Part shown: positions 12,344 to 21,751 of the stretch, in pieces
How positions within the stretch are numbered: position 1 is the first letter of the stretch
How the letters are laid out: every line of letters starts with the position of its first letter
Assembly (NCBI GenBank): GCA_029817715.1
Contig: JARUPY010000154.1
Span: 4,305,501-4,369,500 of the forward strand
DNA: 64,000 bases
Direction: 5' to 3'
DNA from: Melastoma dodecandrum
Taxonomy: Eukaryota > Streptophyta > Magnoliopsida > Myrtales > Melastomataceae
Notes under the pieces: generated by a model
What the model was told of the DNA's origin: nothing
Seen by the model: the letters and a program-made list of their open reading frames with translations, nothing else
Database searches by the model: none
Position numbers and translations under genes: made by a program

Positions 12344-13495
12344 AAGGTCTCTCTCACGGACGTTTCTACCATCGAGGTCATCAAAGGCTTCACTCCTTCG
12401 GTAACATCTCTTGTCTCACAAAAGGAGATTGATGATGTTCTTGCTGACACTAGGCTGCCTAGTTATGATGCTATGGGTAGGCAGATTGCTACCTTCAAGC
12501 GTATTGATTTCAATTGGTTTGCCGCTAATGATCTCGATATAGCTCCTCTCTTTGAGAAACTTGGATTGAAATCCTTCTGCGAAACGTATGCTGAGTTGCC
12601 CGTAGTGAAATTGAGAGAATTCTACGCCAACATCACGTTTCATGAGGATGGTCCACTTGTGAAGTTCATCAAGACGGTTGTGGACGGGATCACTCTTGTC
12701 TTCTCCGCTCACGATGTAAACCAAATGTTTGGATGTGAGGAGCACGACCCACTGTCTGAGCTTGGCCGGACTGCTTCTTACAGCATCATCCTTGGAAAGA
12801 AGGCACAAGTGCCGAGGTATCTTGAGTCCACGAGGCTGGACATCAAATGCAGAATTCTACACAGGGCTGTGCTATTCTGCCTTCTACCGCGTAGTGGGAG
12901 CATTGACACCATTACTCCAAATGATGCGTTGGTCATGGCGCACATTCTGAAAGGGATCCCCTTCAACCTTGGACTTCTAGTCTTTCAGCACATGAAAAGG
13001 TGCTGCAACACCACCGGGAAAGCTCTCCCGTACGGCCAGGTAATTGCCGGCCTCTTGAAACTTGCTGGAATTTCTTCTAATGCATCTGCTATGCAAGAGA
13101 AGTGGAAGGTTGGAACCTTCGGGAACCAAATCATCACCAGCATGCACTATGTGAAGTCGGGTTCGACTTGGACTCTCAAAGGGAAGTCTACAGAATCATC
13201 CCCTGCTGCTGAGGAGAAACCTCCAGCCCCCAGAGCTGTGAAGAAGGCTGCTACTGCAACACCTTCTACTGCTTCAGCCTCTGCTGCACAGAAAGCAGCT
13301 GGACTATCTGAGGACGTCTTACTTCCCTCGGATCTCCGCACACTCCTCAATGATCTCAAGCAACAAGCTGTGGAGAATGGGGAAGATATTCGCGTGCTCC
13401 AGCGTATGGTGCTAGACCTTACTCGCACAGTGGAACGCCAGGACAAGCTTCTGCGCGATAACCTTGCTGATGCACCTTCTGTGGATGAAGCATAA
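12344..13495 (+). CDS. Env-like / 'putative plant transposon protein' ORF, 5'-truncated
   Basis: Open from the element's broken edge to the stop at 13495 (383 residues; first internal ATG at 12473). The middle resembles the plant family annotated as 'putative plant transposon protein': a KLREFYANI segment, then a stretch around LHRAVLFCLLPRSGS, LVMAHILKGIPFNLG and KALPYGQVIAGLLKLAGI. A low-complexity Ala/Ser/Thr/Pro linker follows. The last ~55 residues (about 13318-13480) are charged and heptad-like and look like a short coiled coil. In Sireviruses the ORF between pol and the 3' LTR is called env-like and has a C-terminal coiled coil, which matches. Function is unknown; truncated at the N-terminus, this copy is probably not functional. 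Confidence 0.72.
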   Translation, partial: KVSLTDVSTIEVIKGFTPSVTSLVSQKEIDDVLADTRLPSYDAMGRQIATFKRIDFNWFAANDLDIAPLFEKLGLKSFCETYAELPVVKLREFYANITFHEDGPLVKFIKTVVDGITLVFSAHDVNQMFGCEEHDPLSELGRTASYSIILGKKAQVPRYLESTRLDIKCRILHRAVLFCLLPRSGSIDTITPNDALVMAHILKGIPFNLGLLVFQHMKRCCNTTGKALPYGQVIAGLLKLAGISSNASAMQEKWKVGTFGNQIITSMHYVKSGSTWTLKGKSTESSPAAEEKPPAPRAVKKAATATPSTASASAAQKAAGLSEDVLLPSDLRTLLNDLKQQAVENGEDIRVLQRMVLDLTRTVERQDKLLRDNLADAPSVDEA

Positions 13496-13680
13496 TGCAC
13501 TTCTTTTGTTGCTTTGCTTTATCAGTACCTTTGGCCAAAAACAGATTCTCTTGGCCTCATGGTTTGATGTAATAAGTGCCATTTATGGACACACTTTCGC
13601 ATTTGAGTTTGAATAATTCATCTGCAGCTTATGCTTCTCCGTTATAACGTTCTGTTCTCCTTATTTCTTTTTGATGTGAC

Positions 13681-13692
13681 AAAAAGGGGGAG
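13681..13692 (+). promoter_or_regulatory. Upstream polypurine tract of the Sirevirus-like element
   Basis: AAAAAGGGGGAG, identical over 12 bp to the LTR-adjacent tract at 14119-14130 and followed by a TGTTGAGG sequence (13700-13707) resembling the LTR start. Multiple PPTs are known from Sireviruses; this one lies 438 bp upstream of the functional position. Confidence 0.7.
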
Positions 13693-13916
13693 AAATTATG
13701 TTGAGGGAGAGTACATAGAACTAAGTACTTTATGTACTTCGCTCTGTATGATGGTTATTGAAAAATCCTTGATTTTCAATAACTAAATGGGTGTAGAAGG
13801 CTATGGGTATCAAATCTCATATTCACCCTTCTGCTGGGAAGGCGAATAGTGATCTTGTATAGTCACCTTTGCTGGGAGTGCAAAAGTGAAAACTCATCAT
13901 TTTTGTCGGGCTAAAT

Positions 13917-14023
13917 ACAGAAGCTTCATGCTCTGTACATTATAGAAGCTTTGTGCTCTATGAATAGCTTTTTCTATAACAGAAGCTTCTATGCTCTGTT
14001 CGACAGAAACCACATGGTTCTGT
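13917..14023 (+). repeat. Four ~20-bp palindromes in the element's 3' untranslated region
   Basis: Copies at 13917-13936, 13942-13961, 13979-13999 and 14003-14023 each have two complementary arms around a short loop. Arm pairs are ACAGAAGC/GCTCTGT, ATAGAAGC/GCTCTAT, ACAGAAGC/GCTCTGT and ACAGAAACC/GGTTCTGT. The outer G-C to A-T change in the second copy is matched on both arms. They belong to the same motif class as the LTR array at 15431-15681. Confidence 0.85.
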
Positions 14024-14118
14024 GAAATGCAAGACTCGTACTCGCACCTATTTAGGGGGAGTCAGGGGGAGTTACTTGCAAAAATATTTCCCTCAACGAT
14101 GAATGTTTTGTCATCATC

Positions 14119-14130
14119 AAAAAGGGGGAG
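14119..14130 (+). promoter_or_regulatory. LTR-adjacent polypurine tract (plus-strand primer site)
   Basis: AAAAAGGGGGAG two bases before the LTR start TGTTGAGG at 14133, as expected for priming plus-strand DNA synthesis of a copia element. Confidence 0.85.
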
Positions 14131-14781
14131 ATTGTTGAGGTGTTTTGATGATAAGCAATGACCTTCTGCAAAGCAGAAGTCAACCCTCTACACGACAGAA
14201 GCTAATCCTGACAGGAACCTTCTGTAAGGAAATATTTTTGTAATTAATAATTAATTACGAAATTAAGTGGGAATATTCCTTTGGAATTATCCAATATGAT
14301 CAGGTTAATTATCTGATCGAAATCATTGCCAAAGAAATAAAATAGAATAATATATTTCCATTTGAGGAAATATAATCTTCTATTTATGGTAACATTCTAC
14401 AAGGTTGTTTCAACCTTCTGTGAATCCATCCGATCACCAAGACCCGTTATCTAGGATGTTTATCCACGTCATCTGTCTAGATACATTCACTTAAGTATCT
14501 TGAACAGAATGAATCGAATTAAACCATTAAGGAAGTTAATCTTTGATTATTTCCGTTTGTAGAAGGCTGTCGACAAACCAGAACCTTCTGTAATGCAATA
14601 TTCGTGGAAACAATCATCAAATTATTATTAATTTGATTTGATACGTTTACCTAAAGAATATATGCCTAGTGTGACGTATTTGTAAATTAAATATTGTATT
14701 ATATTCTAACCTTTTACTTTCCTTGTTCTGCAGAAGGCTGATTCGTCAGATTACCTTCTACACTTAGCGTTTTTGTCTGTG

Positions 14782-14789
14782 TATAAATA
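14782..14789 (+). promoter_or_regulatory. LTR TATA box
   Basis: TATAAATA about 650 bp into the LTR, followed by the CpG-rich section; a plausible core promoter dividing U3 from R. Confidence 0.55.
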
Positions 14790-15143
14790 GGACATTAGTT
14801 CATGCTTTCAGATAATATAAAATACCTAGACAGAACTGCCACGAATCTTCTTGTATTCTGAGAGCGTAAGTTTCGAGTTTTGTTAGTCACGCACGAGTGA
14901 CGCTACTTGCAGAAGGCTGCATCGTTGGTGAAGTCTTCTGGGAGAGTGACTCGGGGGCCACGAGGGACTCGGTTGGAAGCTGCAGGAGACGTTGGTGGAT
15001 AGCACGGCTGGGTGTCGTGTGCCAACGTGCGGTGGGCCGGAGAGAAGGGCAGATACCCCGGGAGCACAGAAGGTGAGGGACTAACCAGCTTCTGTAGTGT
15101 AACGTTCTGTGTGTGCAGGTACCTAGGACGGAGGTTGCCGTCT

Positions 15144-15355
15144 GCTTGCGTGGGGTTTGCCGCGTGCTTGCGCAGGGTCTGCTGCGTGCTTGCGTAGGGT
15201 ATGCTACGTGCTTGTGTGGGGTACGCCACATAGTCGCTATCTCGAGGAGATCGTGCAGGTCGTGTGGAGCCGCCGGAGGGAAAATCCATCCTTGAACAGG
15301 GGTTGCTGTTCGCTTGCGTAGGGTTCGCTACGTGCTCGCGTGGGGTACGCCACGA
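15144..15355 (+). repeat. 22-bp tandem hairpin repeats in the LTR
   Basis: Four contiguous 22-bp units at 15144-15165, 15166-15187, 15188-15209 and 15210-15231, and two more at 15312-15333 and 15334-15355. Consensus is GCTTGCGTGGGGTnnGCCACGT. Each unit is a dyad whose arms change together: CGTGG/CCGCG, CGCAG/CTGCG, CGTAG/CTACG, TGTGG/CCACA, CGTAG/CTACG, CGTGG/CCACG. The two groups sit inside a larger diverged duplication (about 15129-15261 and 15300-15383). Confidence 0.88.
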
Positions 15356-15430
15356 AGTCGTTGTCCTTGAGAGGATTGCGCATTGGTTACTTTGTTAGTC
15401 ACACTAACGTGTGCATTGAGTTACTATAGT

Positions 15431-15681
15431 GCAGAACCTTCGGGTCTGTACAACCTACTGTAGTGCAGAACCTTCGGGTCTGTGAATCTACTTCAGTGCA
15501 GAACCTTACGGTCTGTACTTATCAAGTCACTTCCTGCATAGAACCTTCTGGTCTATAGTGGATTGACATTTACAACACAGAACCTTCTGGTCTGTGATCT
15601 TTCACTCAGAGTTCTACGGTACAGAACCTTCTGGTCTGTGCTGTGTAACAAGTTCTACGGTACAGAACCTTCTGGTATGTG
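15431..15681 (+). repeat. Array of seven ~20-bp palindromes in the LTR
   Basis: Copies start at 15431, 15465, 15498, 15537, 15577, 15621 and 15662, spaced 33-44 bp apart. The core is ACAGAACC-TTCT-GGTCTGT; loops vary (TTCG, TTAC, TTCT). In the copy at 15537 both outer arms change (ATAGAACC/GGTCTAT), preserving pairing. A degraded eighth copy is near 15704 and a longer-looped relative near 15870-15893. Sirevirus LTRs are known to carry repeated palindromic motifs; this fits. Confidence 0.9.
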
Positions 15682-16615
15682 CTCTGCCACTCAGACTTCT
15701 ACAGTGAAGAACTTTCTGATCAGCTCTATTTGCTATCGATTGTGTAATCTGTATTGAGATACAATTGAGTGGAAACCATCCAAGTTTCTGGGTGAAGAGT
15801 GGAGTAGGCGATTTGCCGAACCACTATAAAAGTCTTGCGTACTTAAAACAAATCGCAATCACAATCCAACGTTCTGTTTTACAGAAACCTATCTCTAAGG
15901 TTCTGTGGCACAGAAGCTTTCTTCCGCTGCGGGGTTAATCGAAAAGGAGTTAAATATCCTTAATTGGACTTTAACACTAATTCACCCCAACACATTTATT
16001 CATTCAAACATGTCTATCTCCCCAGTAACATACATATTTACTTAATTAAAACATTCATTTTTTTAGTTATTAAGTTTGATTGACGGTGTCTTTTGGCGTG
16101 TCATTTTTTATTAAATAACGCGTTCAATTTCAAGAAATAAATAAGCATAAAAAGTAATCGCTTCTAGAATTGATTATACTACTCATTCCATACCAAATGA
16201 CATTTACCATCCAAACCCATCATGGATTTGGACAGATTGGTCAGACAGACAGAGACCATCAATCACTCGATCGGGCTTTTTTTTTAATATTTGTTCATCC
16301 AAAAGCGATCTGGCAAGACATCAGAGACTACTAGACAGACATCCATGTTTTTATTTTAATTTTTATTGGGAAAAAAAGGCTTATTGTAATTTAAATAAAG
16401 TGCATAAATGATACACGCCCCATCCATGATTAAATTGGGCGAATTTTTATCTGTTCATATGTCAAATATATGTCAAGTTGTGTATGAGAAAAATAAAATA
16501 CAGAAAAAGGAAAACACGAGAATGATGAGAAGCTTATACAAAAGAAAGGCGTTACAATGGTGCCGATTGGAATCGAGTCTTTGTTGTTGTTTTTATCATC
16601 CTTCCATCTTCGCCT

Positions 16616-17455
16616 TCATTTCCTAAAAGCATCGTCCAGAGGCATATCAAAATCCCGCCAGTTTGCCATTATGTAGCTCTGGTCCTCCTGCTGACCTTCC
16701 ATCCCGAAAACTGTCGGCAACAACCCTGGCTCCTCGAAGCCATGAGTTGCCATGTCGTTCTCTGACTCTGGCCATGATATAACAACCTCTTCGTTTGGAA
16801 GAGGCGGCAACGAGTAGTTGCCCGCGTCGATGCCGTCATAGTCCAGGATTCTCCAGTGGGACATGTCGGTGGCACCGAACCCCTCGTGATACATATGGTT
16901 CTCGGTGTTCATGTTAGTCTCCGCGAAGAGGTTGGACAAAAACTCGCAACCGAGAAGCTCGTTTCCGCCGAGGAACTCGATGTCTGGATCGACCTGCTTC
17001 TCTTTCGGCATAAATTGATCGTCGAATCCACCACCGCCACCTTGTTGATCGTTCTCGTGGTCTCCCTTCGACTCTGGCTTCTGGTTCAAGTAATTTGCGT
17101 ATACGAGCACGAGATCGATGTGAGAACCATCTGGTGATGCAGATGAGGCTGCTGTTGTCAAGTCGAAACATTTCGCTTTTATCAACCCTCCGGACCCATA
17201 CCCCAAGCTAGCCCTCGAAGCGGCCTCGGCAGTCGAGACCCTAATAGACCTACTACGCCTGTTTCTCCTGCAACCTCCACCGACCGGGACATTTCTAAGG
17301 GACCCGCCTTTTGTCCAGTACCTCCTACAGCCCTTGCAGAAGTACCTCGGCTGAGTGAGACTGTAGTTGTTGTAGTAACAAAACTTGGTGTTCGACGATC
17401 CGCAACGCGGGCAGCTCGGCGACATGTCGATGTTTGCCTTCCAAACCCTTTCCAT
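16616..17455 (-). CDS. Dof zinc-finger transcription factor (copy B)
   Basis: 279-aa single-exon Dof protein, identical to copy A through the zinc finger (Cys15, Cys18, Cys40, Cys43) and different at four residues in the C-terminal part. Start, length and flanking leader match copy A, and the whole presumed promoter is duplicated with it, so both copies should share regulation if both are real. Trp replaces Gly in the SH-RIL motif and Met replaces Arg in the NH-YHEG motif. No frameshift or stop breaks either copy. Role as for copy A: nuclear DNA-binding regulator of AAAG-containing promoters; target pathway unknown. Confidence 0.9.
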   Translation of the reverse strand: MERVWKANIDMSPSCPRCGSSNTKFCYYNNYSLTQPRYFCKGCRRYWTKGGSLRNVPVGGGCRRNRRSRSIRVSTAEAASRASLGYGSGGLIKAKCFDLTTAASSASPDGSHIDLVLVYANYLNQKPESKGDHENDQQGGGGGFDDQFMPKEKQVDPDIEFLGGNELLGCEFLSNLFAETNMNTENHMYHEGFGATDMSHWRILDYDGIDAGNYSLPPLPNEEVVISWPESENDMATHGFEEPGLLPTVFGMEGQQEDQSYIMANWRDFDMPLDDAFRK

Positions 17456-20400
17456 ACCCCCACGCTCGCAATCGAAAAGAGGAAAGAAGAAAAGAACTTC
17501 CCAACCAGGGAGACAAACGGGGAATGGAGAGGAGAATAAACTTCATGGGAAATAAAAACGAGGGTTATGGAGCGTTTCCATGCACATGCACATGGGGGAG
17601 GGGGGGAGAAAACGCGAAAATGTATGACTCGTGCGACCGTGAGCACTCGTGGGGGGGGGGGGGGGCACGAGAGCGAGTGTAAAGGCTAAGTTAAGATCTC
17701 ATGGGGGGCCGACAAGTACGAGAAGGATGTTGGGAGGATCGGTGGCACCAGTGACGGCTACATCCGCGCGCTGTCTGTTCCCGTTCCACCACGTGGATCC
17801 ACTCGATTTGAGGGTGAGCTTAACGCTATTGTATAATGTAAGCAACTTCATCGAGCGGAGGAAACAATGGTTACGTGCATGAGGGGACACGAAGTTGGTG
17901 ATTCACCTAGAAGTAATATTACAAACGAAGAAAATATCAAAGATGAATAAGTTTTACGAATTTTAGATGTAATATAACTCCAAGGTTTTATATGAAACCT
18001 TTAGCCTAAAGTTTTTTCTATACCAATTTAATTATTGCTTTACTAAGTAAACTACATGCATATTCTTTTGTTTCCCCATCGATATTTCTTCTCCCGAGCT
18101 CATGTTCAATCACGGGGGTGCGAACGTCGTGATAATGAATAGAATGTACGTGGGGGGAGATGAATAGAATGAAATTCCAAAGCTTTGGAGTGTAGTGGAT
18201 CGATTGAGTTTTGTACAAGGAGGAATGTCTCTTTCCGCCCTCCACCCCCCCATCCTTTCCTTCCTTTGATGAGCCAAGGAGGAATGAATGTTTCTCCACC
18301 ACCACCACCACCATCTTCCCTCTCCTTCAAACTAAGAGAATGAGATTTTGACCAAAAAGATCACCTCGGATCGTGTGCTCCATTCTTGGATCCAGTAGTA
18401 TCGATTCATAAGTCTTTACGACCCCTCGGAGGGGCGCAAATAAATATAATACAAATTGAGTGATGATAAACGAAGCACGTATGAATGAATGAATGATTGA
18501 TTGATTGGAGGGTGAAGTGGGTGTATCATGAGTTAAAATAAACGCGGATGTGTTACTTCGAGAGTAGATCGAGCGACTTGTATGATACGAGTTCATGTTC
18601 TGCTTGATGGGAAAGCAAAGTTGAGGAAAAGGGGAATTGGGAAGTTGACATTTTGATTAGTGTAAGGGAATTATTTGCAATTGAGATACGTATAGTTTGA
18701 GATTTTGAGAGATATGGAGGGGGGGGGGGGGGGTCATATGATCACATCGCACGATTCCATGACTCAAACGCGACTTTGCCAAAAGTATTATTTTTCATGC
18801 TTAAACCATAGTTCAAAGAAATACTTGCATGCGATTTCTAAAACGTTTAGAGCCCAAATAATGTACGGTTGACGACTCTGGGCGGTAATCGTATTGGCCG
18901 ACCGAAACTTATATTCTCCGCGATGCAACCTATCGTGAAGGAAGGTTATCTAACGGTACCAAGTGGTTGTGAAGCTACTCGCCCGTGGGAAGGCTTGCAT
19001 CGAAAGCATGACGATGCTCTAGGATGCGGAACAAAGTACCCCCTCCGAGCATTTCAACGCATTTCGGGTGAAAGGACTAATAGGAAACTCCAGGCTGCGC
19101 CTGCCTTGGCTCATCCTCTCGGCTGGAAAAGAAATTAACGTGTCATGGACATCCCTGAATTCAGACAATGGCGGAAACTGACGTGAGAAAATTCAGAAGC
19201 GGTCGATGGGCTGCGAATACGGAAATCTAGGACGGTAGGAGGCAAACCAGATTGTTCAGAGTATCATCTTGTTTATTTCTAGTCTTTCCTCAGTCTAACA
19301 ACGTCATATATGTTGCTAAGAACAATTTTACGTATAAAAGGAGCTTTTTAATTATTGCAGAGTTGCATTAGATGATAAACACTGAAGAAGTTACGAGCAA
19401 AGACTACAATTAAAAGATCTCAATGTATTTCCTCTAAAAATTCTCTTTCTCAAGACGTCTATCGGGGATCCTATCGAAATTTTCTGAGCGAACTCTATCA
19501 TCAGAGTATGTCCCCAAAATCTCGACTCCATTCCTTCGAGTTAGTACCAAATGTGCCGTACATAATTTAAAGTTTCAACATAACCGATTATGCAACTTCT
19601 TCTGAAGTTTGACAATATCAGAAAAGCCATCAAGAGAAAATAATAGACAATTTTTCGTGTATTTTGCAGACTGCATGCATGAGCCAAGGAATAAAAAAGC
19701 ACAAAAACAATGGCAACTCCACCCTTCCAACATGAGTTGATGATAGTGGTTATGAGTAAGAGAGTTGATCAAAATAACATGAAACATTATTTCTTTTTTC
19801 TTCTTTTAATGACGGTTGTGTCCAGACCAGCATACCTCGATTAAATCACCCGCCTCTCTACAATAACCATAAACCGCAAGCACCGGGGAATATGGCCACC
19901 ATGGCTGGGTGGGCAGCACTCAAGATAGAGTCTGGCTTTGAACCTTGAATCTAATGAGAATTTTGAACAATTGTAAAGGAGGGCACAACTTCTATTGAAC
20001 GTTGAACCATTTACTGGAAGGACAAGAAACTTTTTTTCATTTGGCTTTGTCCGACCGACAAGTTAGATTATGTCTTTACACCCGTATAAGAATCACTCCA
20101 CGCCTGTGTTATGCTTGTGAAGAAGCAAGAGTAAATCTCCCAACTTTTCGGAAAAAGAAACTCTAATTGAGAGAAGGCATCACAGTGCATGATGGGACAG
20201 AATTGATTGACTACAGTTTCAAGTCGTGTAGTAATCGCAGGATACCAAGTATTGGTGACAGACCACAAGAGAAGGGAGATTAATCATTCTCAAGAAACGA
20301 CCACTCGTTTAAGTTAAGTGCACCAGAGCAATACAGGAACTAATTATCAAACTACTGTGAACTCCTCAACAAAATAGGGGAAATCATCAAAATCTCAACA

Positions 20401-20671
20401 GCAAAAGGAATGAAACTGCATTGATAGAACAGTAAATCAAGGTTTGCATCATTTGTAGAGCCAGAAACTGACCACTGAAGTCCCTACTGGATATGACCAT
20501 CTTCGACAGAACTTGTTGGTTGGGCTATATTCAGGTTTAATCCTGCTCCCAATCGTTTCTTGAATCGCTACATCTTCCTCGGAGCACTTCCTCTTCGAGA
20601 ATTTCCATGTGACTATAGTAACAAAATTCGAATTCTGAAAACCAACAGGAAACAAAACGAACGCCACAGGC
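17456..20671. other. Upstream part of duplication copy B, no other gene recognised
   Basis: Counterpart of 9126-12342, with the same G runs, the same weak LTR-like stretch (about 19240-19560) and the same unsupported short frames. Confidence 0.55.
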
Positions 20672-21751
20672 CAGTGAATGCAGAAGCCTTAAAAAGAGTC
20701 TCGCACTAAATTTGATCGTCCAAATTCCAAGCTGCCGCAGCAAAAAAAATTCAATCGACTACAAGTCGACGCTTAAGGGCAGTTCATTCAAATGAGAATA
20801 CTGGGAATTTATTCCGAAGATAGCAACCAGGACACACGCCACTTCATGAACAACATCCTCAAACAAGAATTCGTCCATATACCTCTGAAAATCGACAAGA
20901 AGTAGGCATCACCTCGGCAGCCTCCTGAGAAACATGCTCCCATCACCACAACCTCCCTCCCTGGGACCACCCCTGGGCAGACATGACGGGGGCGTTTTGT
21001 TCATGGGCTGCCAGACATTCTTTCACATTTTTTGTTGACCCAAACAGAGGCCGCCGATTCAGCATCAAGCAAAAACTTGGCCCAACACTCAAAGGATTGA
21101 ATTGAAGGAAAGCGGGTTGGGTAGGTGAAACTTTTCTTTCTTCTTTTTTAATGAACTGGTCAAAGTTCCTGTCCCCTGCTGTGTACTTATTGTTGGGTAG
21201 TTGATAAAATCGAAACATCCCCCATCTACTTCTGTTGAGGCAGATGGGATTGTAGAATTGCAGCTAACCCGGGTTTTGCACGGCGTTTTCGGACCGCGCA
21301 CTCGTTCTAAATCAAAATCGTATTTTACTAAATTAAAATCATATTTCACAAAAACTCGCGTTTTTGGGACTACTGAAAAATCAACAAACACTCATTAGGC
21401 TTAAAGGCCTTGTCTGGGTTGGGTGCGTAGACCGAATCATCATCATCCACGCAACGCGCTTTGCCGCTTTGATCCCTTCCTTTTTACTAGTCAAATCCCG
21501 GTTGTCCCTGATCCTCCTCCTTTAACCCATCTGCTTGATTGGCTCATCTCATCCCATTTGATCCTCCCAACCTTTGTCGTTGACCTCTCTCTCTGTTCTT
21601 CTTTCAGAACAAAGGAGCTTAATTTGGTAGACGGGCTATCCTGTCTCCTTTGGGCTGATTCTCGACTACCCAGTTCGTCTCGGATTGCCATAATCGATTT
21701 CTCGCGTCCAAGTTTCGATCTTTTCCGTCGGTTCTGCGTTGGGAAGAAAGG
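20672..21751. other. Intergenic region upstream of the syntaxin gene
   Basis: Unique DNA right of copy B. The last ~300 bp is rich in CT tracts (around 21590) and presumably holds the syntaxin promoter and leader; no clear TATA box seen. Short frames here have no recognisable product. Confidence 0.5.

Larger units (their letters stand above)
12343..15992 (+). mobile_element. 5'-truncated Sirevirus-like (Ty1/copia) LTR retrotransposon
   Basis: Only the 3' end of the element is present: the 3' part of an env-like ORF, an untranslated stretch with two polypurine tracts, and a full-length 3' LTR. The left edge (12343) cuts into the open frame and abuts the right end of duplication copy A; no 5' LTR, primer site, gag or pol is visible. 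The right edge is the LTR end (CAACA at 15988-15992), directly followed by copy B. Sirevirus assignment rests on an extra ORF between the expected pol position and the LTR, repeated PPTs with the AAAAAGGGGGAG core, palindrome-rich LTR and 3' untranslated sequence, and LTR termini TGTTG/CAACA. All are known traits of SIRE/Maximus elements. Confidence 0.85.
14133..15992 (+). repeat. 3' LTR, 1,860 bp, of the Sirevirus-like element
   Basis: Begins TGTTG just after the PPT and ends CAACA, a perfect 5-bp terminal inverted repeat. U3 (14133-~14810) is AT-rich with dispersed AGAAGG/CCTTCT motifs. A TATAAATA box lies at 14782-14789. A CpG-rich middle (~14890-15380) contains 22-bp hairpin repeats, and the distal part has an array of ~20-bp palindromes. 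The 5-bp target duplication cannot be checked because the partner end is missing; the candidate right copy is CATTT at 15993-15997. Confidence 0.87.
15993..20671 (+). repeat. Segmental duplication copy B, carrying a Dof gene
   Basis: Direct-orientation partner of 7712-12342. Its right side runs on into sequence not present beside copy A, and its left side starts exactly at the end of the Sirevirus LTR. Copy B therefore looks like the version carrying the element on its left flank, whereas copy A still joins its original left flank without an insertion. Confidence 0.93.

Noticed and set aside
12120..12450. Minus-strand frames shared by both duplication copies
   Set aside because: Their conservation only reflects the recent duplication; in copy A the frame crosses the breakpoint into the retrotransposon.
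15431..15681. Evenly spaced ~20-bp repeats looking like a CRISPR array
   Set aside because: Spacing and repeat length are superficially similar, but the repeats are palindromes inside a plant LTR, the spacers are not unique foreign-like sequences and the genome is eukaryotic.
18869..19138. 89-codon frame in copy B
   Set aside because: The corresponding frame in copy A is broken, and no domain is visible.
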